A DNA stretch of 32,588 nucleotides from IMG/VR virus record IMGVR_UViG_3300021185_000469, positions 1 to 32,588 of that record, one strand, 5' to 3'. Below, one piece after another: positions 15,247 to 21,716 of the stretch. This stretch comes from a virus. The translations under genes were made by a program, and so were the position numbers. Numbering within the stretch: the first letter of the stretch is position 1; every line of letters starts with the position of its first letter. The notes under the pieces are model-generated. The model searched no databases and was not told where the DNA came from. It saw only the letters and a list, made by a program, of their open reading frames with translations.

Positions 15247-16015
15247 TTAGTTTTCTGTTTTAACATCTTTGTCTCTAATTCGTTCTTCTCCTTTTCAAAC
15301 TCTAACCAAGTTAGACATTCGGAAGCTGATAGTTTTGTAATCTCTTTAAACTTTGTGATATCTCCTTTAGCGATTGCATATATTGATTGATACCATCCCC
15401 ATTTGCTTCCAAATGATCCTTCAGCTCCTGATCCTCCATCAACTCCTTGGTTAAAGAGTCCGCTAAATATCCCGACAAAACGTTCCCTAAACGATAAAAA
15501 AAAACAATCGCACCTAAAGCTACGTTTACAGGTGAATCCTTCATTATCTCCGAGTACTTGTCTGTACCTTCATAATCCTCTATCAAGTACAAATCACCCT
15601 TACGGAAGGTTATAGGTCTATACAATACAGCCATAGCCTTATGCATATTATCCCAATCACCTATATAATTATCTAAGTCAATAAACTCCCCTAGTGTTAT
15701 ATCATCTAACTTTGGTATAAAACCAAACGTTACACTGTCACCTTTAGGGTCTGTTAAAGTAAAGTCTCTTTGTAGAGGTGTACTCTCTTTAAATATGTCT
15801 ACAATATGGTTTATGATAAAACTAAATTTAGCTAAAGGTAAATTATAAGCCTCTTTCATAGTTACACCACAAAATATCTCTAGCACCTTAAGATTCATAA
15901 ATTCCATATCTTCCGAATCTTCTTTACCCTCCATAACTTTAAGATACTTCTGGTACTGTTGTAGTGTGATAGCGGACAGGTCTTTTGGTATTTCTAATGT
16001 AAATTTCTGACTCAT
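15243..16015 (-). CDS. Tail assembly chaperone, -1 frameshift product (gpGT-like)
   Basis: If ribosomes slip one base back at 15497, the shared 173 residues are joined to 84 more: LSFRERFVGIFSGLFNQGVD, then GSKWGWYQSIYAIAKGDITK and LTWLEFEKEKNELETK. The KWGWYxSIYxIAxGDITKF motif is the classic GT (T-domain) part of siphophage tail chaperones, and the frame ends with a TGA overlapping the terminator start by ATGA. The fusion would be 257 aa. Together with the in-phase slippery run this is strong evidence for programmed -1 frameshifting. The alternative is a sequence error in the homopolymer, with only one true frame. Confidence 0.72.
15311..16015 (-). CDS. Tail assembly chaperone, zero-frame product (gpG-like)
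   Basis: A 234-aa zero-frame product. The start MSQKFTLEIPKDLSAITLQQ at 16015 is preferred to the in-frame ATG at 16036 (MFSGYIG), because it begins the conserved-looking EIPKDL strand. The region LGEFIDLDNYIGDWDNMHKA (about 110-129) and a C-terminal helical part are typical of phage tail assembly chaperones. At residues 171-173 the message has nine U, where part of the ribosomes can slip to frame -1 to make the longer GT-type form. After the slip the zero frame continues 61 residues to 15311. It assists tape-measure and tube assembly. It is the first gene of the late operon after a non-coding gap. Confidence 0.68.
   Translation of the reverse strand: MSQKFTLEIPKDLSAITLQQYQKYLKVMEGKEDSEDMEFMNLKVLEIFCGVTMKEAYNLPLAKFSFIINHIVDIFKESTPLQRDFTLTDPKGDSVTFGFIPKLDDITLGEFIDLDNYIGDWDNMHKAMAVLYRPITFRKGDLYLIEDYEGTDKYSEIMKDSPVNVALGAIVFFYRLGNVLSGYLADSLTKELMEDQELKDHLEANGDGINQYMQSLKEISQSLKRLQNYQLPNV
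15496..15504 (-). promoter_or_regulatory. Slippery U9 site for -1 ribosomal frameshift
   Basis: The minus strand reads GCG ATT GTT TTT TTT TAT CGT. The in-phase heptamer U UUU UUU lies at 15503-15497, after the codon for Ile. Slipping there by -1 leads from VFF to LSFRER in the extension frame. No downstream pseudoknot was modelled. Confidence 0.7.
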
Positions 16016-16574
16016 ACCTATATAACCACTAAACATATATTCTGTATTTAGCTAGAAAATAAAACACTTTGCATAAAAGTCAGTTATATCCACAGATAAC
16101 CAATAGACCACAACAAGTGGGCTATTAAATCTATAGCAAACTATATCTTTAGAGAACTCTAGGTTATCATACACCCCAAGTCAGAAAAGCCCTAACTATA
16201 TTCTTTTCTCAAGCCTCCCTTATATTTAAATTATTATTACTATATTTGAAATGTACCCTCATATGTGGTGCATTTTTTTAGATTTTAGTTTTTATAGTTA
16301 ATTGATTAGACCCTCCCTTAATATTAGGAGGGTTTTTTCGTTTATTCCAAAAGTGTCTGATTTTCCAAAACCTGATACCTCAACCCCACCGTTATTCATT
16401 TTACGTCAATTTAAGCAATTTAGCCTCAAAATGGACCTTAGGTATTAAAATATCTTTAGAGTCTCTTAGGAGCGCTGTGAGGGGGCTTAAATAGAGGGTG
16501 AAAAAGGGAAGATCGAGCGCACCTAGTAAAATTAACCTATTTGTAAATCAACAAATTAACTTTAAAATAAATCC
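16016..16574. other. Non-coding gap before the late operon
   Basis: About 560 bp without a convincing gene lie between the terminator of the GP88 cassette and the late tail genes. It must contain the late promoter, but no clear minus-strand TAnnTTTG box was found; the nearest are TAtagTTTG with one base too many near 16135. It holds a plus-strand TATATTTG box at 16241, a plus-strand terminator at 16310-16338, a near-match to a DnaA box (ATATCCACA, near 16089), and short inverted repeats. The late promoter may be recognised by the phage sigma-like factor. Confidence 0.55.
16310..16338 (+). terminator. Plus-strand intrinsic terminator without a plus-strand gene
   Basis: ACCCTCC (16310-16316) pairs with GGAGGGT (16327-16333) and runs into six T on the plus strand. 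No T run follows in the other direction, so it acts on rightward transcripts. A plus-strand TATATTTG box 62 bp before the stem may start a short RNA. Confidence 0.65.
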
Positions 16575-16612
16575 AAAAAAATACCCCTGTAAAAATTAAT
16601 CTACAAGGGTAT
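16575..16612 (-). terminator. Intrinsic terminator closing the GP88 cassette
   Basis: The minus strand reads ATACCCTTGTA, a 10-nt loop, TACAGGGGTAT, then a run of seven T starting in the last stem base. It is an eleven-base stem with one mismatch pair. It sits 23 bp after the 29-aa gene and separates this module from the late operon. Confidence 0.8.
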
Positions 16613-16634
16613 CCAAACAAAACAAAAAAAGGTG

Positions 16635-16724
16635 TTATTCTATTTCTTCGTAATATTCTAAAATTTGATTATATATATTCGGAAAGTCTCTGTTTAATAT
16701 ATATACTATTTCGTTGTCGGTCAT
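16635..16724 (-). CDS. Very small acidic protein, 29 aa
   Basis: The frame MTDNEIVYILNRDFPNIYNQ ending ILEYYEEIE lies between the 48-aa gene and a good terminator. It is the last candidate in the cassette. It is acidic and helical. Coding is supported only by its position and the clean distance to the terminator. No family is known. Confidence 0.4.
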   Translation of the reverse strand: MTDNEIVYILNRDFPNIYNQILEYYEEIE

Positions 16725-16730
16725 AATTTT

Positions 16731-16877
16731 TTAATTAGTTTCTATTAGTTTAAAATATTGTTTTTCTGATATTCTTTTTTCTATTGTCAAGCAAAGACTA
16801 TTGAGATAATACTTGTGATTAAATTCATATATATAAAAGTCTTTATTAATCTTTTGTATTTCTTTATTCTGTTTCAT
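16731..16877 (-). CDS. Small hypothetical protein, 48 aa
   Basis: The frame begins MKQNKEIQKINKDFYIYEFN and ends KQYFKLIETN, with alternating charged and aromatic residues that suggest a small alpha/beta fold. It overlaps the end of the 110-aa gene by 14 bp and lies 6 bp before the 29-aa frame. It resembles the 50-aa product upstream in the same cassette in size and look (both begin MxxxxLKQNK or MKQNKE). Function unknown. Confidence 0.5.
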   Translation of the reverse strand: MKQNKEIQKINKDFYIYEFNHKYYLNSLCLTIEKRISEKQYFKLIETN

Positions 16878-17196
16878 CCCAAACGCTTTTTAAAATTATT
16901 GTGCTCTCTATGTTACTTTCATAATCCTGATAAATATGCTCTAGATTATTAGTAACGTTTTTTAATTCGTCTATTCTCAGCCCGTGTGGATTCGTATCTT
17001 CATTAAAATTTAAGGTTTGCAATATAGCCCCACCTTTACTTATTAATATTGTGGCTTTTCCGTAGTGATCAAGCTCCCAATTTAAACGCCTGTATTTTTT
17101 TTCTGCTTCATTAAGCCTGTCTATTAATTCCGCTTTAGTTTCTTTATTCATTTGTTTAATTTGGTATTCTGTCAGGTATTCGTATTTCTTTTCCAT
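16864..17196 (-). CDS. Hypothetical protein, 110 aa
   Basis: A 110-aa charged protein with an N-terminal helical, coiled-coil-like half (IKQMNKETKAELIDRLNEAE, KKYRRLNWEL) and a second half containing TILISKGGAILQTLNFNEDT and a final helix ending VWDETE. No domain is recognised. It belongs to the cassette controlled by the promoter at 18823-18855. Early host- or replication-directed roles are common for such genes, but nothing in the sequence proves one. Confidence 0.65.
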   Translation of the reverse strand: MEKKYEYLTEYQIKQMNKETKAELIDRLNEAEKKYRRLNWELDHYGKATILISKGGAILQTLNFNEDTNPHGLRIDELKNVTNNLEHIYQDYESNIESTIILKSVWDETE

Positions 17197-17201
17197 TATA
17201 T

Positions 17202-17354
17202 TTAAATTTTATTAATTTTCTCTTGATGTTTAATAGCTTCTTTGTAGTTACAAAATATCTTTTCTTTAAACAAATATTGATCCTGTACTTTGTTAAGTAC
17301 AATTAATTTAAATGAAGTGCGATCTTTATTTTGTTTCAATATTGTTTTTATCAT
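17202..17354 (-). CDS. Small basic protein, 50 aa
   Basis: The frame MIKTILKQNKDRTSFKLIVL ends EAIKHQEKINKI. Its ATG overlaps the TAA of the GP88 gene as TAATG, supporting translation by coupling. It has about ten lysines, short strands and a C-terminal helix. No family is recognised. Confidence 0.55.
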   Translation of the reverse strand: MIKTILKQNKDRTSFKLIVLNKVQDQYLFKEKIFCNYKEAIKHQEKINKI

Positions 17355-18106
17355 TATATTGTTTTTAATTGTTTAGTTAATATGTCTTTTTTACTTTCTA
17401 TCACAAAACCGCTATCATCTTTTTTTGCGTCACCTTTTGCCTTGAGTCCCAATACTACATTTTTATAGTATAACATTTCAAGGTCGCTCTTATCACCGTC
17501 AATAACTTTAAAGCCCCGCCAAAAATTAGGTAAACTATTAGAGAAAACCACGGCAACACTACCGCCCATATTCAAAACACTTAAAGCGGTGCTTTCGTTA
17601 TTTTCAGCCCTTGAAAAGGTTACAAAATAATTTGGATGGTTTAAATATTTTTGAGTTTTACCTATCAATTTAGTATAATCATAAAAGGTAGAATGATCTT
17701 TTAAGGTACTAATATCTAACCCCGCATATTTTTGAAGCAAGTAAACGAAATCAAGATCGGATGTACCATTTAAACGAAAAGCAATTTTAATATTTTTCTT
17801 TTTTGCTTTGGTATATTCCCTTAGGATTTCAGTAGCTAATTTTTTAATAAACAAACTCTTATTAGATATATAAAAATTGGTTTTGTTTATTCTTGACTTT
17901 TGCACGTTCGAAAACTTACCACGTCCCGCACTATATAAACAAGCAGCGACACAACCAACAGAAGCAGCAGGGCAAACGTTTACACCTTTGGCGTTTTGTT
18001 TGTGTGGTGCTAGATATAGAATAAAAGTATCTAGATTATTTTTTGCCGTTTTGGCGTTTGTCATTCCTTTACTTAAAAGGTTTTTCGGTATTGTGTAATT
18101 TTTCAT
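17354..18106 (-). CDS. GP88 family protein
   Basis: A 250-aa protein with the characteristic N-terminal cysteine region VNVCPAASVGCVAACLYSAG (Cys45, Cys52, Cys56), followed by RGKFSNVQKSRINKTNFY and IKIAFRLNGTSDLDF (about 106-120). This is the gene product 88 family, found in phages of actinobacteria and Bacteroidota and of unknown biochemical function. The three close cysteines might bind a metal or Fe-S cluster. It is the largest gene of a small-gene cassette and starts 4 bp after the 83-aa gene. No membrane segment is visible. The family assignment is fairly sure; the role is not. Confidence 0.75.
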   Translation of the reverse strand: MKNYTIPKNLLSKGMTNAKTAKNNLDTFILYLAPHKQNAKGVNVCPAASVGCVAACLYSAGRGKFSNVQKSRINKTNFYISNKSLFIKKLATEILREYTKAKKKNIKIAFRLNGTSDLDFVYLLQKYAGLDISTLKDHSTFYDYTKLIGKTQKYLNHPNYFVTFSRAENNESTALSVLNMGGSVAVVFSNSLPNFWRGFKVIDGDKSDLEMLYYKNVVLGLKAKGDAKKDDSGFVIESKKDILTKQLKTI

Positions 18107-18110
18107 TCTT

Positions 18111-18362
18111 TTAATATGTTAGATTTTTTTTATCAGCTAAAATGTCAAGTAATATCTTTACTATTTTGTTTTTAGTTTCTTCAGGTAATTTGTGAAAAAT
18201 ATTTTCTTCTGTTTGTTTATTAATACATTCAATATCTTCTAATCCTGAACCGTTATAACATACGCCAAAAATCCTGTATTCTATATCTTTAATTTTTGTT
18301 TCAAATTGTGGATAGGTTAAAACGACATAGTTTTCAATATTATCTATTTTTTGTATCTCCAT
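18111..18362 (-). CDS. Hypothetical protein, 83 aa
   Basis: An 83-aa acidic protein (MEIQKIDNIENYVVLTYPQF, IEYRIFGVCYNGSGLEDIEC) with an alpha/beta look and a C-terminal helix that ends KILLDILADKKNLTY. It stands 2 bp after the SH3-barrel gene and 4 bp before GP88. Nothing is recognised. The positions suggest that it is co-expressed with them. Confidence 0.65.
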   Translation of the reverse strand: MEIQKIDNIENYVVLTYPQFETKIKDIEYRIFGVCYNGSGLEDIECINKQTEENIFHKLPEETKNKIVKILLDILADKKNLTY

Positions 18363-18364
18363 AA

Positions 18365-18679
18365 TTAAAGGCTTTTATTAATTTGTTTAATATTGTTTAT
18401 ACTTTCATTTATTATAAGATCATTAATAAAGTGTTCCTTTCCTTTAATCTTTACACTTATCAAAGTTGATAAATTTATAAAACGATAATCTTTAGCTTTT
18501 AGATCGTAAACAGGTAGCAAGTTTCTGGCTATTGGATCAAAACTTAACCCTTTACCATTAGTAAACTTCTTTACATTAGTTCGGCAATTGATTAAACGCC
18601 TTGACCCGTCTTTTTTGATAAATTGAGCTGTAAATATTTTACCGCTTGTAATTTCCTGGAATAATTGTTCTTTGTTCAT
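18365..18679 (-). CDS. SH3 beta-barrel protein (DUF2693-like)
   Basis: A 104-aa protein in which residues about 15-85 read IFTAQFIKKDGSRRLINCRT, then KGLSFDPIARNLLPVYDLKA and YRFINLSTLISVKIKGKEH. This F-x-V-x-FIKKDGxxRxxNCR plus YxxINLxTL pattern is that of the small SH3-fold proteins (DUF2693) often found in Bacteroidota mobile elements and phages. The role is unknown; a nucleic-acid-binding or host-modulating function is a guess. The helical C-terminus adds about 15 residues. Confidence 0.65.
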   Translation of the reverse strand: MNKEQLFQEITSGKIFTAQFIKKDGSRRLINCRTNVKKFTNGKGLSFDPIARNLLPVYDLKAKDYRFINLSTLISVKIKGKEHFINDLIINESINNIKQINKSL

Positions 18680-18698
18680 TTCTTTAGTTTTTAATAGA

Positions 18699-18794
18699 TT
18701 AAATAATAGCTCTTATAATTTGCCCAATAATATAGGCTAAAAATAAAATTGTAAAGATTAAAGTAAATTGATTAAGTAGTTTTAGTAGTTTCAT
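18699..18794 (-). CDS. Tiny membrane protein, 31 aa
   Basis: The frame MKLLKLLNQFTLIFTILFLA continuing YIIGQIIRAII is a single hydrophobic helix with a basic N-end. It is the first gene after the promoter at 18823-18855, with a leader of about 23 nt. Phage membrane peptides in early cassettes often act on the host envelope, but the role here is unknown. The clear promoter spacing supports translation. Confidence 0.5.
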   Translation of the reverse strand: MKLLKLLNQFTLIFTILFLAYIIGQIIRAII

Positions 18795-18822
18795 TTGTTT
18801 TGTGTTATTGGTTAAACTTAAT

Positions 18823-18855
18823 CAAAGATAATAAATTTTTTTAATTAACTAACAA
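18823..18855 (-). promoter_or_regulatory. Bacteroidota-type promoter of the GP88 cassette
   Basis: On the minus strand TTG (18855-18853), a 22-bp spacer and TATCTTTG (18830-18823) match TTG-N17-23-TAnnTTTG. The start of transcription would be near 18817, just ahead of the 31-aa gene. The cassette ends at the terminator at 16575-16612. Confidence 0.65.
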
Positions 18856-19116
18856 TTAACTAACAAATATTAAAATATTTTTTTCCCTATAATTAAGGAA
18901 CGCACACGAATAACAAAAACTTTTTTATTGTGCAAGGGAAATGAAACTTTTTTAACCTATCAATTATAACTTTTTTTGTGTACTAATAAAAACAACGTGA
19001 AACCTATTTTAAGACGTTTTAAGAGATTCTATACCTTTTTAGGTATAACCCTACATAAAAGAAATTTGAGGGGCTTAAATCGTTTACTTGTAAAATGCAA
19101 TCAAAGGGCAAAAAAA
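18856..19116. other. AT-rich non-coding stretch
   Basis: This AT-rich interval lies between the cassette promoter and the iteron array. It contains several direct copies of AACTAACAA-like words near 18848-18866, long T runs near 18951-18977, a hairpin TATACC/GGTATA at 19030-19047, and a degenerate repeat unit around 19003-19025 (TTTAAGACGTTTTAAGAG). No coding frame is convincing. Together with the array it looks like a possible replication origin, but this is unproven. Confidence 0.45.
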
Positions 19117-19222
19117 CCTACTGCGTTTAAGAGCCTACTGCGTTTAACGATACCTACTGCGTTTAAGAAGACCCACTATGTTTAAGAACCTACTGCGTTC
19201 AAGAGGGTACTGCGTTTAAGAG
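19117..19222. repeat. Six iteron-like direct repeats (CCTACTGCGTTTAAGA)
   Basis: Six copies of CCTACTGCGTTTAAGA stand in a row, with starts near 19117, 19134, 19153, 19172, 19189 and 19206, a period of 16-20 bp. Copies four (CCCACTATGTTTAAGA) and five (GCGTTCAAGA) have changes. The array ends exactly at the terminase stop codon. Such arrays bind initiator or terminase proteins in other replicons. It is not a CRISPR array: the spacers are only 1-4 bp and the units are short. Confidence 0.85.
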
Positions 19223-20431
19223 TTATCGAATGACGTAACTTCCTTTATTTATATTCTTTAAGTAATACTGAATACCATACCTCATACTATCAAGATGGTG
19301 ATTCCATTTATCGATTGGTCTTTCGTTGCGACTGTGCCAAACATAATTGTTAAGCTCCTTAATTAACTCTGTAGATTCAGGGTCAACAACCAAATCGTAA
19401 TCCTGTATCAAGGCTATACCAGTTAGTATGCTACCTTGCTTCTTTATTGTAGGTTTAATATTACAATATATCTTCAGCTCCTGTATAAGTCTAGGCTCTG
19501 CACTATCACAAATAATAAGATTCTCACCAGCATATCTCCTATTTAGCTCACCTATCTCTTTTGTAGACAAACCTACTTTACAGTACTGTGTCTTTAAATA
19601 TATCTTCTTCCTATCCTTATCTATAGCCATCTTCAGAAGGACCGTAGGATCGACTGAAAACCCAAAATCTTGACCATATATATAAGGTAAATACTCATTA
19701 AAAGCATCAATACTCCATCTCGTAAAAACAACTCCCTCTGCTTTATCTAACCAACCACCTAATATCTGGTGATTATACCTATCAGGTCTACGTCTACGAA
19801 TATCCTCTATCTGTTCTAGAAAAGAGTCTGACAGGTGATCTAAGTTATCTTTAAAGGTAGTATGTATATAAGTTACATTATCCTTCCAACCATTATAACC
19901 TCCATTAATACCTTTAGCTGCAAAGAACCTCTGGTATATCCAGTGTTCCTTAGTAGTAGGGTTAAGTATTAAAATAACCCTGTTCTGCTTAGACTTAGAA
20001 CGTACAGACTGATCAATCTTATCAAAGTCATCTTCATTAATAAGTTCCTCTGCTTCATCCAATACAAAGGTAGTAACCCCTTGTAGGGACTTTAGAGCAG
20101 CAGTCTGGTTACCTGCTGAAGTTTTGATACCCCTAAACATTATAGAGCTTCCTGTAGAGATATTTATAATCTCATCTTTGGTTATTCTGAAATGCTGAGC
20201 AATACCATAAAGCTCAATCTTTTCTATAAACTCAGGGATAATAGAATTAGCTGTAGAGGTCATAGTATATCGAGTAAACAATATCTTATGACCTTTCTCC
20301 ATAGTAAGCAGTGCAAGGAAAGACGTAACTCCAAAAGACTTACCACTACCCCTCCCACCAGTAGTTACAAAATACCTACTGTCATTACCTAGTGCTTGAT
20401 ATTTATCGTTTAACTGAGGTGTTTTCAACAC
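19223..20431 (-). CDS. terL: Terminase large subunit
   Basis: A 402-aa packaging ATPase/nuclease. Walker A is GGRGSGKS (25-32), Walker B TFVLDEAEE (121-129), and the RNase-H-like nuclease triad is visible as Asp255 in GQDFGFSVDPT, Asp309 in IICDSAEP and Asp381 in HHLDSMRY. The length and motif order fit Terminase_3 (PBSX-type). The protein pumps DNA into the prohead at the portal and makes the end cut. The start is a GTG at 20431 just after a TAA in the same frame; a TTG follows at once (20428). The 5' end overlaps the 45-aa gene by 29 bp. The iteron array follows directly on the stop. Confidence 0.92.
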   Translation of the reverse strand: MLKTPQLNDKYQALGNDSRYFVTTGGRGSGKSFGVTSFLALLTMEKGHKILFTRYTMTSTANSIIPEFIEKIELYGIAQHFRITKDEIINISTGSSIMFRGIKTSAGNQTAALKSLQGVTTFVLDEAEELINEDDFDKIDQSVRSKSKQNRVILILNPTTKEHWIYQRFFAAKGINGGYNGWKDNVTYIHTTFKDNLDHLSDSFLEQIEDIRRRRPDRYNHQILGGWLDKAEGVVFTRWSIDAFNEYLPYIYGQDFGFSVDPTVLLKMAIDKDRKKIYLKTQYCKVGLSTKEIGELNRRYAGENLIICDSAEPRLIQELKIYCNIKPTIKKQGSILTGIALIQDYDLVVDPESTELIKELNNYVWHSRNERPIDKWNHHLDSMRYGIQYYLKNINKGSYVIR

Positions 20432-20540
20432 TTAACTTTCTAAATTTAACAGGTAACCCCTTACCGTCTGGATTGTATCTATAACCTAGTATAGGGTTTA
20501 GTCCATAATCCCACCAATTCTCTGGAAATTCCTTATTCAT
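20403..20540 (-). CDS. Small protein between terminase subunits, 45 aa
   Basis: The frame MNKEFPENWWDYGLNPILGY ends RKLSVENTSVKR. It starts 8 bp inside the terS-like gene and runs 29 bp into terL, so translation from one gene to the next would be linked. A WWDYGLNP motif suggests a specific fold or binding site, but no family is known. The two-sided overlap with terminase genes suggests co-expression. Confidence 0.6.
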   Translation of the reverse strand: MNKEFPENWWDYGLNPILGYRYNPDGKGLPVKFRKLSVENTSVKR

Positions 20541-20919
20541 CTGTAATGTCTATTATATCGTTATTGTTATCTTCTTGGTTTCCTGCGAACAGGTTTTTTA
20601 TATTTATATTTACTTTAGGCTTATCTCCACTTAGTCTAGCTTCGTCAGGCTTTCCATACTTATATTCAAACAAGAGCTTCATATGTGGAAAAGAATCCTT
20701 TGCTTGTTCAGCAAGAGACTCCCAAGCCTCTGTCTCAGAGCCAAATACTTTCTGCATAGCGTTCAAAGCATATATCCCTACCCTATCCTTCTTCGCCTTG
20801 TTAATAGCACTAGGAGTGGCTACAACAGGTTTATTTACCTTGTCTCCTTTCTTCCTACCATTATTACGTCTGCCATCTGTGGCCTTTACGAACTTCCTTT
20901 CTTTTGGTTTTCTACCCAT
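20533..20919 (-). CDS. Probable terminase small subunit
   Basis: A 128-aa protein from the ATG at 20919 (MGRKPKERKFVKATDGRRNN). The longer upstream frame (ATG-like at 21021) overlaps the previous gene fully and looks spurious. A basic N-terminus (DNA binding) is followed by a helical core (AMQKVFGSETEAWESLAEQA, KLLFEYKYGKPDEARL) and an acidic tail DNNNDIIDITDE that could contact TerL. The architecture and the place just ahead of terL fit a small terminase that recognises pac or cos. There is no diagnostic HTH, so the call is moderate. Confidence 0.6.
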   Translation of the reverse strand: MGRKPKERKFVKATDGRRNNGRKKGDKVNKPVVATPSAINKAKKDRVGIYALNAMQKVFGSETEAWESLAEQAKDSFPHMKLLFEYKYGKPDEARLSGDKPKVNINIKNLFAGNQEDNNNDIIDITDE

Positions 20920-21178
20920 TACTTCCGTGCTTATTATATAGGTAACTGTAAACAGACCAGATCGCATTGGACCACTCAACATCTTCATAAAGTTTACTGC
21001 CCACCTTCTTGTCTCCTGCAAACTCTACAACCAACCTAAACTTAACACCTAACCTTTGTTTATACTTAAGTTCCTTAAATTCAACTGGTATAGGATATAT
21101 CTTATAACCCCTGTTTATACACCATTTCGCTGCTTCTTGATTTATGACTGAATAGTCTACTGGAATCTTCTTTGCCAT
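20912..21178 (-). CDS. Hypothetical protein, 88 aa
   Basis: The protein starts MAKKIPVDYSVINQEAAKWC with YKIYPIPVEFKELKYKQRLG, and ends SVYSYLYNKHGSNG. It is a small alpha/beta protein common beside terminase genes of flavophages (remembered, not verified). It overlaps the terS-like start by 8 bp and follows the DnaA-C gene by 2 bp. No catalytic motif is visible. Confidence 0.65.
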   Translation of the reverse strand: MAKKIPVDYSVINQEAAKWCINRGYKIYPIPVEFKELKYKQRLGVKFRLVVEFAGDKKVGSKLYEDVEWSNAIWSVYSYLYNKHGSNG

Positions 21179-21180
21179 AA

Positions 21181-21705
21181 CTACACTAAATCAAATTCAC
21201 CACTTTTTATTCTCTTAGGATCAACACGAAGCACTCTTGACTTCAAGAAGTTATATTTGTTGAGTAACGTGTCTAATGCTTCAAATGTAGTTCTAGGCTC
21301 AAGAATAGAACCATCCTCTTCTTCAATCTTTGATAAGATATCATTAAGTCTAGATTCCAACCTCTTATACTGCTTCTCATAAAACCCTTCTGCTGATACT
21401 GACTTCTCAGCCAGTTCCTTATCTAAGGATATTGCGTGTTTAAATCTACTCTCTAAGGTTTCGTAATCCCTTTTCATTTGAGCATCAAACTCAAGCCATT
21501 CAGATAGCTTTCTTTGAGCGTAAAGAACAGTGGCGTGATCTCTCCCTACACTTCTTCCTATAGACTCTAAGCTCATTTTTGTGTTATCTCTAAGTATCTT
21601 GAAATAAATAGCCCTAGCCTCAACGTGAGTTCTTAGTCTAGTATTCTTATTCAATTCTACCTTGTAGTAGTCCTCTACTAATCCTTTTACTAAATCTGTA
21701 ATCAT
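21181..21705 (-). CDS. Stand-alone DnaA domain IV-like DNA-binding protein
   Basis: A 174-aa protein whose first 70 residues match DnaA domain IV: VKGLVEDYYKVELNKNTRLR, then VEARAIYFKILRDNTKMSLE and SIGRSVGRDHATVLYAQRKL. The GRDHxTVLxA sequence is the DnaA signature that contacts the DnaA box. The AAA+ part of DnaA is absent; the remaining 100 residues are helical/coiled. It may recruit host replication proteins to a phage origin, compete with host DnaA or regulate transcription. It lies in the replication/packaging transition, upstream of terminase genes. The domain call is sure; the role is inference. Confidence 0.85.
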   Translation of the reverse strand: MITDLVKGLVEDYYKVELNKNTRLRTHVEARAIYFKILRDNTKMSLESIGRSVGRDHATVLYAQRKLSEWLEFDAQMKRDYETLESRFKHAISLDKELAEKSVSAEGFYEKQYKRLESRLNDILSKIEEEDGSILEPRTTFEALDTLLNKYNFLKSRVLRVDPKRIKSGEFDLV

Positions 21706-21716
21706 TATAATTGGTT

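Noticed and set aside
16086-16105. DnaA box cluster
   Set aside because: Only one near match (ATATCCACA) is found, with another TGTGGATAG inside a gene near 18307; not a cluster.
18976-19185. Plus-strand frame of 69 codons through the repeat array
   Set aside because: It starts at a TTG, its C-terminus is only a translation of the iterons (PTAFK), and no promoter precedes it; the repeats explain the openness.
19117-19222. CRISPR array
   Set aside because: Units are short, spacers are 1-4 bp, and no cas genes are near.
20920-21021. N-terminal extension of the terS-like gene
   Set aside because: It overlaps the whole C-terminal part of the 88-aa gene; the ATG at 20919 gives an 8-bp overlap like other junctions.
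20546-21039. Two long plus-strand frames opposite the terS-like gene
   Set aside because: They are shadows of the minus-strand coding region, with low-complexity composition and no promoter or partner genes.
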